The translations under genes were made by a program, and so were the position numbers. From positions 62,001 to 126,000 of the forward strand of contig NZ_SHKW01000007.1 of NCBI RefSeq assembly GCF_004217555.1: a DNA stretch of 64,000 bases. Reading direction: 5' to 3'. This stretch comes from Edaphobacter modestus. Its GTDB lineage: Bacteria; Acidobacteriota; Terriglobia; Terriglobales; Acidobacteriaceae. This document shows, in pieces, positions 9,232 to 18,229 of this stretch (its first letter is position 1; each line of letters starts with the position of its first letter). The notes under the pieces are model-generated. The model saw only the letters and a list, made by a program, of their open reading frames with translations, searched no databases and was not told the origin of the DNA.

Positions 9232-10497
9232 ATGAATACGAGAGAACTTACAGACACTGGCTTAACACCAGCACAGCAGGCGCTAAACGATCTTTGGGAC
9301 GAACACGTTCGCGATGAGTTCGCGACGAAGGATGCGAATGCCGCGCTCGACACGATGACGCCGGATGCTTACGTGAACCACGTCCCCGTGTTGACTGGCG
9401 GAGTTGGCAAGGAAGCGCTGCGGGAATTTTATTCAAAGCACTTTATTCCGAAGATGCCGACCGATACTGAGATCGTTCCTATTTCCCGAACGATCGGTTC
9501 GGAACGCTTAGTGGACGAAATGATTATTCGGTTTACACACACGATTGAAATCGATTGGATGCTTCCCGGTATTGCTCCTACGGGCAAGCGAGTGGAATGC
9601 GCAACCGTCGCGATCATACAGTTTCGCGATGGAAAACTTTTCAATGAGCACATCTATTGGGATCAAGCTTCTGTGCTTGTGCAGCTCGGGCTTTTGGATG
9701 CATCGAAGCTTCCAGTGGTGGGAGTTGAGACCGCAAGGAAGGTAGATGCGGAGAAGCTGGCTCGCTACGCGCGGCTCGATCCGAAGATCCTGCGCCAGAT
9801 TGCCCATCGTACGGTCGCTCAGCAGGAGGCGCTGACGTTGATCCGCGCCCGCAACCTGATCGTTCGTCTGCGGACGGCTGCGGTGAACGCCGTGCGCGGG
9901 TTGGCCAAGCCATGCGGCTATCGTCTTCCTGCCTCGTCCACGCTCTGCTTCGCGAAGCGATGTGTGGCCGTGCTGCCGCCAGGTCTGACGCAGGCGCTTG
10001 GCCCGGTGCTCGAACAGATCGCGGAGATGACAGTGAAGATCAAGCACTACGATCGCGCCATCAAACGACTCGCGGAGGCGGAATATCCAGAGACGCAGGC
10101 TCTGATCCAGGTCTACGGCGTCGGTCAGCTCACGGCGTTGACGTACGTTCTGACGCTGGGCAGCGAGGAACGCTTCCAGCGAAGTCGCGATGTCGGCTGC
10201 TACCTGGGCCTGCGGCCAAGACGCAGTCAGTCCGGGGATCGAGACCCGCAGCTCGGCATCACCAAGGCTAGCAACATCTATTTACGTACTCTGCTGGTCG
10301 AGTGTGCCAACCATGTGCTCGGTCCGCATGGGAGAGATTCCACCTTACGACAGTGGGGTCTGCACCTGGCCTCGCGCGGAGGCAAGCAGTCCCGTAATCG
10401 GGCCATCGTCGCCGTCGCGCGCAAGCTGGCAGTACTGCTTCATCGCATCTGGATCACCCAGGAGCCATACATCCCGTTCTATGCAGTACCAGTCTGA
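9232..10497 (+). CDS. in-frame fusion of an NTF2/SnoaL-like protein with the C-terminal half of an IS110 transposase
   Basis: From ATG 9232 (421 aa), residues about 1-170 form a SnoaL-like NTF2 fold (WDEHVRDEFATKDANAALDT, then FRDGKLFNEHIYWDQASVL). The domain is nearly complete, ending in LPVVGVETARKV. The frame then continues without a stop into VDAEKLARYARLDPKIL, the linker of IS110-family transposases. It carries on through the Tnp_20 part with the conserved VYGVGQLTALTYVLTLG and YLGLRPRRSQSGDRDP to the transposase end. The N-terminal DEDD RuvC-like domain is absent, so it cannot transpose by itself. Junction near 9745-9752. The matching N-terminal half of a related transposase lies at 19345-19701. 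The fused protein may be expressed, but its function is unknown. Confidence 0.85.
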   Translation: MNTRELTDTGLTPAQQALNDLWDEHVRDEFATKDANAALDTMTPDAYVNHVPVLTGGVGKEALREFYSKHFIPKMPTDTEIVPISRTIGSERLVDEMIIRFTHTIEIDWMLPGIAPTGKRVECATVAIIQFRDGKLFNEHIYWDQASVLVQLGLLDASKLPVVGVETARKVDAEKLARYARLDPKILRQIAHRTVAQQEALTLIRARNLIVRLRTAAVNAVRGLAKPCGYRLPASSTLCFAKRCVAVLPPGLTQALGPVLEQIAEMTVKIKHYDRAIKRLAEAEYPETQALIQVYGVGQLTALTYVLTLGSEERFQRSRDVGCYLGLRPRRSQSGDRDPQLGITKASNIYLRTLLVECANHVLGPHGRDSTLRQWGLHLASRGGKQSRNRAIVAVARKLAVLLHRIWITQEPYIPFYAVPV

Positions 10498-10749
10498 GGA
10501 AGGAGATCATGTCTAATTGTTGCGACTACCCCGCTCCCCGATGACTGCGTGTCTGGTTGGGCCCTGAACGAGGCCGACCGAAAACTGGCAGCATCGACTT
10601 CTCCTTCTGACCCCAACCGACACAGAGCCACGAGCGGCTCACTCAAAGTGCGAATAGAAACACGGTGGAGAACAACATGCGGAACAACCAAAACAGAACA
10701 ACGGAAGAGACTAAAACGCTTAGGAAAGAAAAACAGAAAACCCCTTGAC

Positions 10750-12552
10750 CTAAATGACCTGCTCATAGAAACCAGACTTCTCAGGCACGACGTTTCTGAA
10801 ACCGCAGCGCTTGAGCAACGCCATAAAGCTGGGTTCGTGGCGGAAGGGATCCCACTTGGGGTCGATAGTGAGGAAGACGAGGTGGACGTCGTGCGCGTCG
10901 AAGGCGCGCACGAGCCAGTCCAGGGCGAGACCAGTGTGGCCCAGGCCGGCGTGGACGAGGGCCATGGCGTACGGTGGGACGAAGCGCTCACGGGCGATGG
11001 CTTCGAGGGTCTGGAGGATCTCCAGTGCTTCGCCAGTGCGGCCGGTTTTTGCGAAGATGTAGCCGCGCAGAGACAATGCCTTGGTGTTGCCGACGCTGAG
11101 CCGTCCGCATTTGTTGAGCGCGTCGAGGGCGAGATCGTAATCGCCGAGTTCCACGGCAACCTGTGCAAGATGAAGCTGGGCGATCCAGAACTCTGGATCG
11201 ACGACGAGAGCTTGGCGGGCGAAGTGGGCTGCGGCGGGATAGTCGCGTGCCGCGAAGGCGATATGTGATGAAAGGGACTGATGCATGGCGTAGAGGGGAT
11301 CGAGCTCCCGGGCGCGTTGCATCGAGGGTTGGGCTTCATCGTGTCGACAGGAGTGGGACAGGACGACGCCGAGCATGCGATGGGCGAGGGGATAGTTCGG
11401 GTCGAGCGCGATGCCGCGGCGGAAGGCGGCTTCTGCGGCCGACCAGTCCCAGCCGAGCCAGAAGTTGAAGTTGCCAAGGGCAGTCTGGACTTCGGCGAGG
11501 TTGGGTTCTGCAGCAACGGCATTGGCGACGGCATCGCGGGCGTTCTGCATGACGAGGCGAGGAGGGACATCGCCGTGTACTGGCGAGGAGGAGTAACAAT
11601 CGGCGAGCCCGGCGCATGCGAGCGCGTAGCCGGGATCCAGCGCGGTGGCGCGAGTGAAGTATTCGATGGCGCGGCGTGTCGTCGGGCCGGTGAGTTGATT
11701 CCAGAAATGCCGCCCGTGCAAGTAGAGGTCGTAGGCTTCGGGGCTTTGCGTCTGGCGATTGGCGAGTGCAGTAAGGCGGACGGGGGAAAGACGAAGGCGC
11801 ACCTGTTCCGCAATGGCGATGCTGAGTTCGCGCTGGAAGGTGAGGAGGCTGCTGGGCTCGCTATCGTACGAGGCTGACCATATCTGGAGCTGATCGTGGA
11901 CGCGAATGAGTTTGGAGGTGATGCGGAGGCGACCGCCTTCTGCTCGGAGGGAGCTCTCGATGAGATAGGAGGCGTCGAGTTCGCGGCCGATCTCCGCGAG
12001 CGTCCTGGTGGTGCATTTGTAGCGCATGACCGAGGTGCGGCCGATGACGCTGAAGTGCTCGGGGTCGATCTGGCCGATGGTGGCGATGGTCTCTTCGGTA
12101 AGGCCGTCGGCGAGGTACTCGCGCTCAGGACCGGCACCGAGGTTTTCGAAGGGGAGGACTGCGATCCTGCTGTGAGTGGGGGTTTCCTCCGGGATGGCGA
12201 CTTTGAAAGTGCGGACTTCTGCGGTGAAGCAGTAGCCTGTGCCGGGGATGGTGGCGATGTAGCGGTTCTCGCCGCGCGTCTCTCCGAAGATGTGGCGAAG
12301 AGTCGAGATGTTCTGGTTGAGATTGTTCTCTTCAACGGCGGTATCTGGCCAGAGGGCGCTCATGAGCTCCTGCTTGTCGAGCACCTGACCTTGGTGAGCG
12401 ACGAGAAGGAGCAGGGTGTCGAAGACCTTGGGGGTGAGGGGAACGTGGTCGCCGGCGCGGAGGAGAAGACGCTTGCCGGTGTCGATGCGGAAGTCTCCGA
12501 AGTCGTAGGTGTGAGGCTGGGCTTCGCTCAAGACGAGGGCCCTCCGGATCAT
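10750..12552 (-). CDS. winged-helix DNA-binding protein with TPR repeats
   Basis: This 600-residue protein starts at ATG 12552. Residues about 15-110 form an OmpR/PhoB-type winged helix (FGDFRIDTGKRLLLRAGDHV through IATIPGTGYCFTAEV), the Trans_reg_C fold without a receiver domain. Residues about 125-265 resemble the adenylate-cyclase-associated TolB-like segment (SRIAVLPFENLG, then EYLADGLTEETIATIGQI). From about 270 on there are several TPR motifs (ALDPNYPLAHRMLGVVL and similar). Such CadC-like regulators are abundant in Acidobacteriota; no transmembrane helix is evident, so it is probably cytoplasmic. The gene stands alone. Confidence 0.85.
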   Translation of the reverse strand: MIRRALVLSEAQPHTYDFGDFRIDTGKRLLLRAGDHVPLTPKVFDTLLLLVAHQGQVLDKQELMSALWPDTAVEENNLNQNISTLRHIFGETRGENRYIATIPGTGYCFTAEVRTFKVAIPEETPTHSRIAVLPFENLGAGPEREYLADGLTEETIATIGQIDPEHFSVIGRTSVMRYKCTTRTLAEIGRELDASYLIESSLRAEGGRLRITSKLIRVHDQLQIWSASYDSEPSSLLTFQRELSIAIAEQVRLRLSPVRLTALANRQTQSPEAYDLYLHGRHFWNQLTGPTTRRAIEYFTRATALDPGYALACAGLADCYSSSPVHGDVPPRLVMQNARDAVANAVAAEPNLAEVQTALGNFNFWLGWDWSAAEAAFRRGIALDPNYPLAHRMLGVVLSHSCRHDEAQPSMQRARELDPLYAMHQSLSSHIAFAARDYPAAAHFARQALVVDPEFWIAQLHLAQVAVELGDYDLALDALNKCGRLSVGNTKALSLRGYIFAKTGRTGEALEILQTLEAIARERFVPPYAMALVHAGLGHTGLALDWLVRAFDAHDVHLVFLTIDPKWDPFRHEPSFMALLKRCGFRNVVPEKSGFYEQVI

Positions 12553-12851
12553 TAAAGATCGGCGTTCAGAACATTTCAGAAACTTTCAGCGCGGCCTAAG
12601 GACTTCGAACGTGGCTGAGGAGAGTATAGGCCCATCCCGACATGATCTTCGGTGAATGCGGAACAAGAGGAGGCTGTATGCGCGTGACGACGTCCTTATT
12701 AGCTCATCATCGCCACTAACACCACGGTTTTGAAATAGTTCAGGACCGCCTGTCCCCAACTGCTTTAGATGTGACTCTTTTCAGTAGTTGGATGCGCGAA
12801 TCTAAGCGTCAACCGGAGGGCTGGACAGATGTTGCAGAAGAGGAGAACAAA
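12553..12851. other. intergenic region between divergent genes
   Basis: About 300 bases separate the winged-helix/TPR gene and the secreted protein gene. It is expected to hold both promoters. I see no strong palindrome or RNA structure. Confidence 0.3.
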
Positions 12852-13382
12852 ATGAGAAACTCAAAGGCGGTTTACGGAATGCACCTGGTGCCGGTGTTCG
12901 CCCTGGCGGTCATGCTCCTTCTAACAACGGGGCTCGGTGCTCAAGAGGGCAACTCAGAATCGCAGGCGGGCCGGCTTGAGGGGATATGGCGGGTGCAGGC
13001 GGACCGGCTTGAGGGGATGTGGCGGGTGCAACTCACGGTTCGCGACTGTCAGACGGGCGCAGCGCAGAGAACATTCCCAGCGCTATTTGCCTTCGCCAAA
13101 GGGGGGATCCTAACCTATACGACCGCAGGCCAGCCCCCCGCGGTAGCCACTCCCGGCTATGGAATCTGGGGGCACACGGGCGGCCATAATTACAGCGCGG
13201 TGACCGAGGCCTTCATCTTTAACCCCGCCGGATCCTGGATACAGACGCACAGACTCACGCGGACAATTGAGCTAAATAAGGGTGGCGACGACTTCACCGA
13301 TACAACTCAGCTTGAAATATTCGATAGCAGCGGCAACTTGATTGTGACGGGATGCGCCACAAGTGTCGGGCGGCGCTTCTAA
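12852..13382 (+). CDS. secreted protein of unknown function with an internal tandem duplication
   Basis: The product has 176 residues from ATG 12852, preceded by GGAGAACAAA. It has a signal peptide (about 1-30, ending near LGAQEGN). Residues about 39-60 carry a tandem repeat of 11 residues (RLEGIWRVQAD then RLEGMWRVQLT), encoded by a 33-base direct repeat with few differences. The remainder (GYGIWGHTGGHNYSAVTEAF, FDSSGNLIVTGCATSVGRRF) looks like a compact beta-rich extracytoplasmic domain. No family is assigned with confidence. Confidence 0.65.
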   Translation: MRNSKAVYGMHLVPVFALAVMLLLTTGLGAQEGNSESQAGRLEGIWRVQADRLEGMWRVQLTVRDCQTGAAQRTFPALFAFAKGGILTYTTAGQPPAVATPGYGIWGHTGGHNYSAVTEAFIFNPAGSWIQTHRLTRTIELNKGGDDFTDTTQLEIFDSSGNLIVTGCATSVGRRF

Positions 13383-13801
13383 ACGACGGAGAACGTGACT
13401 TGGCGGAAGTGACAGCCTAAGGAAAGGCCAGGATGATGGGGAGGCGCTGAAGCTTGACGGGACCTGAGTGTTGGCGGAGGCTCGCATGAGGCGTCTCCCT
13501 CCCCCACTTCACGCTTAGAGTGAGTATTGCTCGCAGTTCTTTGAAACGAGGTTACGCGTAACTACGTGCGCCCGTCTGTTGGCGCCGCCAAGTCTCGGGT
13601 CCCTCCCGGTTAACGGGCAAACCCGAAGTCATTCGCTTGGACGTAAAACCGGCTATCCGTTGAAGTGTTTGTGACGTAGTTCATGGCTCCCAACTGTACG
13701 AGATGCCGACTATTCGGCCAAGTGATGACAAGGGAGTTTCCGGGGAGTTGCAAGGGTACAGAAACGCTAAAGAAACGGGTGAAAGGTACGGACAGGCCGG
13801 T
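13383..13801. other. gene-free region containing repeat R copy B
   Basis: No convincing coding frame lies between the secreted protein gene and the convergent glycosyltransferase gene. Repeat R (13647-13718) occupies part of it. The rest shows nothing recognisable. Confidence 0.4.
13647..13718 (-). repeat. dispersed repeat R, copy B
   Basis: Inverted copy of the segment at 45835-45906, almost base for base, including the small palindrome GCCGACTATTCGGC at 13705-13718 and CCGGCTATCCG at the other end. It lies between two convergent genes. Confidence 0.75.
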
Positions 13802-15826
13802 TTATCGTTTCGTCTTCGCTTGCAGCTGAGCCAACAATCCCTTTTGGAAGACAGGATCGAGCTCTGGCGAGTGGAGTGCCGCAGAGTACTCAGCCCGCGC
13901 TGCTGTCGTATCACCTGCTGCCGCGAACGTGTCACCCAGAATCGCGTGCGCCTCTGGATTGTTCGGGTCAAGCCTCTCCGCGATACGAGCTTCGCGCACA
14001 GTCCCGGAGGCGTCATGCTTCGCTGAGAAGTCCTGGGCGGCATGGATGTGTTCGAGCGCCGCTGCTGGCCCCAGGTTGAATGGACCGTGGTAGACATAGA
14101 CGCCACGGTCGATCACCGCGGCAGGGCGCAACGAAGCGAATCGGGCATAAGGATTACCGTTGCCTGGAATATCGGCGCCTGCCACTACTCCATCGCTTAT
14201 CAAGAGTGTGCCCGAAACGTTCGGGTTATCACCGAATCGCATCGTATCGAGTCCCGTCCAAAGGGCTGAGCCTGTCGGTAATACGCGGCAGCTGATTCCA
14301 TAGTCCCTGAAGTCGACAGGGCCCTGCGCGAAGTATGCGAAGTAGCATGGTTGGGATGGATGCGTTTCCAAATACCGCTTTACGGCCTTCAATTGCTGGC
14401 CCCAATCCACATTCGAGTCGGAGAGGTACAGATGCGTCTTCGATGGTCCTCCCCACGCCTCATTTGCGTAGGCCAATCGACCCGGCCGTGCTTCTATGGT
14501 CGTAATCACCTGCCACAGCAACAGAGCCGCAAATCCATAGGCGTACTTCGTATTCCTGGAAACGAGATACGTCGCGCCGCCCGCGACCAAAATGTACAGC
14601 ATCGGGAATATCGGAAGCAGGTGCCTGTATCCGATACCGAGGTCAGAGGACGACGACAGCACGAAGAGGAAGGCCGGAGGAATCGCCAGGAAGACGATCT
14701 CCCGGCGAGCGCTCCATCCGCCACGAAACGCAACAGCAATCGTTACACCGAGCAGAATCAGGAATGGAAGCGTGCTCTTGATGAGGAGGGCAGCCGGAAA
14801 ATACCAGTGCGACGCGCCTGAGTAGGTTTTTCCGAAGAAGTAGCTTGGCAGATCGCCCGCTGAGATCTTTGTGTCTGCCAACCCGTAGATGTAGGCCTCC
14901 GGTAACACGTGGAGGCTACTCAACGTCGTCATTACGGAGCGACTCAAAGGCGACGTGAGCTTCTGGAGATACTGCTCGCTGGTTGGATTCAGTTGCAGGG
15001 GCGCTGGTCTAGCCGCATAGCGGAAGTGGTAAATCGCCCAGACGCATCCCAGCCCGATGACCGAAGCTGCTGCGAGTGCCACTCCCATCTGCCGAGCCGA
15101 CGCGGACTCGGAGCTTCGGCCCGCCCGCTTAGATTGCCAGAGATCGGTCACAGCAATCAGGCATAGCAATGGCAGGATGAATACCCCTGTAAACTTGGCC
15201 GTCATAGTCAGGCCGACCGCAAGGCCAACGGCGATCATTCTGGGAACAGAGGGCAGCCTCACGTATCGGTAGAACGCATAGATGGCGGCAAGCATCGTGA
15301 GAGACGCCCCGATGTCTGTTGTGACAAACGCCCCGTGAGCCAGAAAATTCGGATCGAAGCAGAACAAGAGCAGGGCAAAAAGAGCTGCGTGCCTGCCGAA
15401 CATCTCCCCGGCGCAGAAAAAGATCGTGATGGCAAGGAGGACGGTGAGCAGCGAGGCCATGATGCGTGCGGGCATCAGGGTTCGGTCGATGCCGTTCGCA
15501 GCCAGGAAGCGCTGCCCAAGAACGAAACCCTCCTTCTTGAACGGATCGCCCGTATACGCCGGTATCTTGATCTCCCTACGCAAGAGCGGGATAGCGTCCC
15601 ACATCTTGATCAGCGGAGGGACCTCCGGGTTGTACCCGAAGTCCCCGCGCTCCCAGGACAACCAGCCCGAATAAAGATGTTGTGATTCATCCCAACTCAC
15701 CGAATCACTGTTCGCGGTGCGTATGCAACTGGCCAAAAGGAAAAGAATGACCGCAGCTGCGAAAAGCGCAATGATCAATGTTGCAGCGCGTCCGCTTGCA
15801 CTCCGATTGGTTGAGGAAATCTCCAT
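13802..15826 (-). CDS. membrane glycosyltransferase of the GT39/ArnT type with C-terminal TPR
   Basis: This 674-residue protein starts at ATG 15826. A first transmembrane helix (about 14-34) is followed by a periplasmic loop with WDESQHLYSGW, whose Asp-Glu pair is the catalytic signature of PMT/ArnT-like glycosyltransferases. About ten more hydrophobic segments follow to about residue 450. A soluble stretch ends in a TPR pair (LDPNNPEAHAILGDTFAAAG). The family transfers sugar from a polyprenyl-phosphate donor to protein or lipid on the periplasmic side of the membrane. The acceptor cannot be inferred. The gene looks intact and single. Confidence 0.8.
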   Translation of the reverse strand: MEISSTNRSASGRAATLIIALFAAAVILFLLASCIRTANSDSVSWDESQHLYSGWLSWERGDFGYNPEVPPLIKMWDAIPLLRREIKIPAYTGDPFKKEGFVLGQRFLAANGIDRTLMPARIMASLLTVLLAITIFFCAGEMFGRHAALFALLLFCFDPNFLAHGAFVTTDIGASLTMLAAIYAFYRYVRLPSVPRMIAVGLAVGLTMTAKFTGVFILPLLCLIAVTDLWQSKRAGRSSESASARQMGVALAAASVIGLGCVWAIYHFRYAARPAPLQLNPTSEQYLQKLTSPLSRSVMTTLSSLHVLPEAYIYGLADTKISAGDLPSYFFGKTYSGASHWYFPAALLIKSTLPFLILLGVTIAVAFRGGWSARREIVFLAIPPAFLFVLSSSSDLGIGYRHLLPIFPMLYILVAGGATYLVSRNTKYAYGFAALLLWQVITTIEARPGRLAYANEAWGGPSKTHLYLSDSNVDWGQQLKAVKRYLETHPSQPCYFAYFAQGPVDFRDYGISCRVLPTGSALWTGLDTMRFGDNPNVSGTLLISDGVVAGADIPGNGNPYARFASLRPAAVIDRGVYVYHGPFNLGPAAALEHIHAAQDFSAKHDASGTVREARIAERLDPNNPEAHAILGDTFAAAGDTTAARAEYSAALHSPELDPVFQKGLLAQLQAKTKR

Positions 15827-15903
15827 GGCTCTATGTTCCTGAGGCGAGAAACTTAACCATAACGAAGCGGCCGTCTGGGCCTTTTAAGAGTAGCAATGCT
15901 GCC

Positions 15904-16674
15904 TTAGGGCTTCGCAAGGATCACGTCTGGTCCAGCTTCGTAAAGGGTAGAGAGAATTTGTGCCGGTGTGTTGTGCTCGAGCACCACATGATCGAGAGCC
16001 GCAAGAGCGGCGACTTGAAATGGAGCTCGGGTTTCGAGCTTATCTATAGTGATCAGCGCTGCGACACGGTCGCTTCTTTCGATGAGTGTGCGTTTGAATT
16101 CAGCATCCGCTAACTGAAACGCGCCGAGTCCTAAAGACACCGAAGCTGCGCACGCGCCTAGAAAGCTCAAATCGAAGTTGAACCGTTCTACTTCGCGAAT
16201 GGCAGATGGTCCGATTGCCGCTCCGGTATCCGCATCGATCTCCCCACCAATGATGATGACTTTCAGAACTTTTCGTTCAAGAAGAGCGGCTGCAATTGAG
16301 ATCGAATTTGTGACAACCGTCAGAGGACGGTCGAGCGGAATCTCGCGAGCGAGTGCCAGATTCGTGCTTCCACTGTCGAGGAACACCATGGAAGCCTCAG
16401 AAAGCAACGACAGCGCAGCCAAAGATAACGCTCGCTTCTCGTGAACATCGTTTAGGATTCTTTGCTCAAGTGGGCCTCCTTCTGGCGAAAGAGGGATTGC
16501 GCCGCCATAGACCCGCTTGCATTTTCCTTCAGCCGCTAACGCCCGTAGATCTCGCCGGACAGCGTCCTCTGATACCAGAAACTCTTCCGCAAGAGCGGTA
16601 GCGTTCACTGGCAGTCCCCGTTTTAGCCTGTTTTTAATCTCGTTTCGACGAATTTCTGCAGCTGGACCGTGCAT
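15904..16674 (-). CDS. DeoR/GlpR-family transcriptional regulator
   Basis: The product has 256 residues from ATG 16674; a second ATG at 16680 would add two residues. An N-terminal DeoR helix-turn-helix (VNATALAEEFLVSEDAVRRD, about 23-42) with the KRVYGGAIP hinge is followed by the DeoRC sugar-phosphate sensor domain, with SGSTNLALA (about 101-109) and FLGACAASVSLGLGAFQLAD. These repressors usually respond to phosphorylated sugars. It is divergent from a diheme cytochrome c, with 84 bases between the starts, which suggests local control of that gene, though this link is inference. Confidence 0.85.
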   Translation of the reverse strand: MHGPAAEIRRNEIKNRLKRGLPVNATALAEEFLVSEDAVRRDLRALAAEGKCKRVYGGAIPLSPEGGPLEQRILNDVHEKRALSLAALSLLSEASMVFLDSGSTNLALAREIPLDRPLTVVTNSISIAAALLERKVLKVIIIGGEIDADTGAAIGPSAIREVERFNFDLSFLGACAASVSLGLGAFQLADAEFKRTLIERSDRVAALITIDKLETRAPFQVAALAALDHVVLEHNTPAQILSTLYEAGPDVILAKP

Positions 16675-16758
16675 GAACAAGACTTACCATGCATAATCAA
16701 GAAATACAAGGCGTGGATATCTAGCCTCACCCTTAATTCGGAAAGGGCCTTACGAATC

Positions 16759-17784
16759 ATGCATGCTGGCAGACTTTTTGTTCTGTTTGGCGCGGCCTCT
16801 GTGGTCGCGATCCTCTCCAGTTCCTTCTTGCTTCATGCGTATCAGGCTACTGCACCTAAGCCGAACTACGACCCTCCGGAGAATCTTGTGCGGACTGACT
16901 TCCCCTCATGGCCATATCCTCGCGGCATTCGCGACACGCGAAAGGATGACGGAACGCTGCTTCACCTTCCTGGAAGTACCCAGGAGTTTACGCCTACGCA
17001 AATCAACGGAAATCACGCAACCATTGACTGGTTTCCGGACCGGCATCCGGTGCCTCCACCGCCCATAATCGACGGCAGGGCTGGTGCATATAACGCGTGC
17101 GGTCAATGCCACCTGATCGATGGCAGCGGCAAGCCGGATACGGCTGATCTTCGCGGTCTTGCTGTCGACTACATCGTGCAGCAGATCGTGGATATGAAGG
17201 ATGACAAGCGCCACGCCTCCATTCTGCATGCTCCACTCGCGGAGATGGTCGCCGTTTCCAAGGGTATGACTCTGGACGAGACACGGCAGGCCGCAGAGTA
17301 TTTTCACTCTATTAAGCCGGTGAAGAGACTGCGAATCGTGGAGACAGATACCGTGCCCGTTACCCATCCCGGGCCGCATGCGGTGCAACAGGTCGATCCG
17401 AGCGGAGCCACAGAGCCGATTGGTACGCGCATTATTGAAGTTCCCGAAGACTTTGAACGAACCGAGTTACGCGATCCCAGTTCCGGGTTTGTCGCATACG
17501 TGCCAAAGGGCAGCATTAAAAGGGGCGGGGCCCTGGCGAAAACTGGCGGTGATGGAAAGACATTGCCATGCGCCACGTGCCATGGCGAAGGCCTGAAGGG
17601 TATGGCAGATGCGTTCCCGGACATCGCAGGGCACTCACCCACCGCGACTGCCCGCCAGCTCTACGATTTCAAGAGCGGGACGCGTGATGGAAAGAACGCG
17701 ATTACGATGAAGCCGGTCGTGATGAAGCTTACGGATGAGGACATTGTGGATCTGTCCGCGTACGTCGCCTCATTGCAGCCATAG
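16759..17784 (+). CDS. secreted diheme cytochrome c
   Basis: From ATG 16759 the protein has 341 residues: a signal peptide (about 1-25), then two heme c motifs, CGQCH near residue 113 and CATCH near residue 272. Each sits in a cytochrome c class I context (second: LPCATCHGEGLKGMADAFPD, with a later Met ligand candidate in ITMKPVVMKL). Diheme proteins of this layout carry electrons in the periplasm, for instance to an oxidase or dehydrogenase, but no partner gene is present. It is transcribed divergently from the DeoR regulator. Confidence 0.85.
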   Translation: MHAGRLFVLFGAASVVAILSSSFLLHAYQATAPKPNYDPPENLVRTDFPSWPYPRGIRDTRKDDGTLLHLPGSTQEFTPTQINGNHATIDWFPDRHPVPPPPIIDGRAGAYNACGQCHLIDGSGKPDTADLRGLAVDYIVQQIVDMKDDKRHASILHAPLAEMVAVSKGMTLDETRQAAEYFHSIKPVKRLRIVETDTVPVTHPGPHAVQQVDPSGATEPIGTRIIEVPEDFERTELRDPSSGFVAYVPKGSIKRGGALAKTGGDGKTLPCATCHGEGLKGMADAFPDIAGHSPTATARQLYDFKSGTRDGKNAITMKPVVMKLTDEDIVDLSAYVASLQP

Positions 17785-18229
17785 ACAATTCGGACGCGTG
17801 CGCTTTAGGAACAGCGCTCCGCGTCTGTGCCGATCTCTTGGAATAGGTGCGGGACTCAAGCTCGTTGCGATCATGCGGCGCCCACGCTCTGGACTTTCAG
17901 CAACGATAAATCGCTTGTGGTGATTGATCGACATCACATTAGAATTTCGACTGGCGATATCAGGCCAATGCGCGCATCGAGCCGTTCCGCCGCCTTCCCC
18001 GAGTTCCGGTCTGTTTGTGGCCAACACGTACATTACCACTCAGTACAGTACGGTTGGCCGGTTAACCGTCCAGAACCCTGTCGATGAGCGACTTGGCGAT
18101 GTATTGTCGACTGACTCAGCGCCGGAGTACCACTCGGTCTATGCAACTTTTCACCTAGTTTTCCGCAACACCGTTTTTCGTGAATGAGGTCTTGACTATC
18201 ATCTTCACATTGACTGGGGACCACACATC
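17785..18229. other. gene-free region upstream of the acyltransferase
   Basis: No frame here has a credible start or family match. It contains a short inverted repeat (ACGGTT, about 18053, with AACCGT, about 18065) and a GGTTAACC palindrome, which could be a regulatory site for the acyltransferase gene. Nothing else is seen. Confidence 0.3.

Noticed and set aside
10479..12335. Very long Ser/Pro/Thr-rich frame opposite in phase to the winged-helix/TPR gene
   Set aside because: Low-complexity translation typical of a GC-rich shadow frame; the overlapping 600-residue frame has clear domains.
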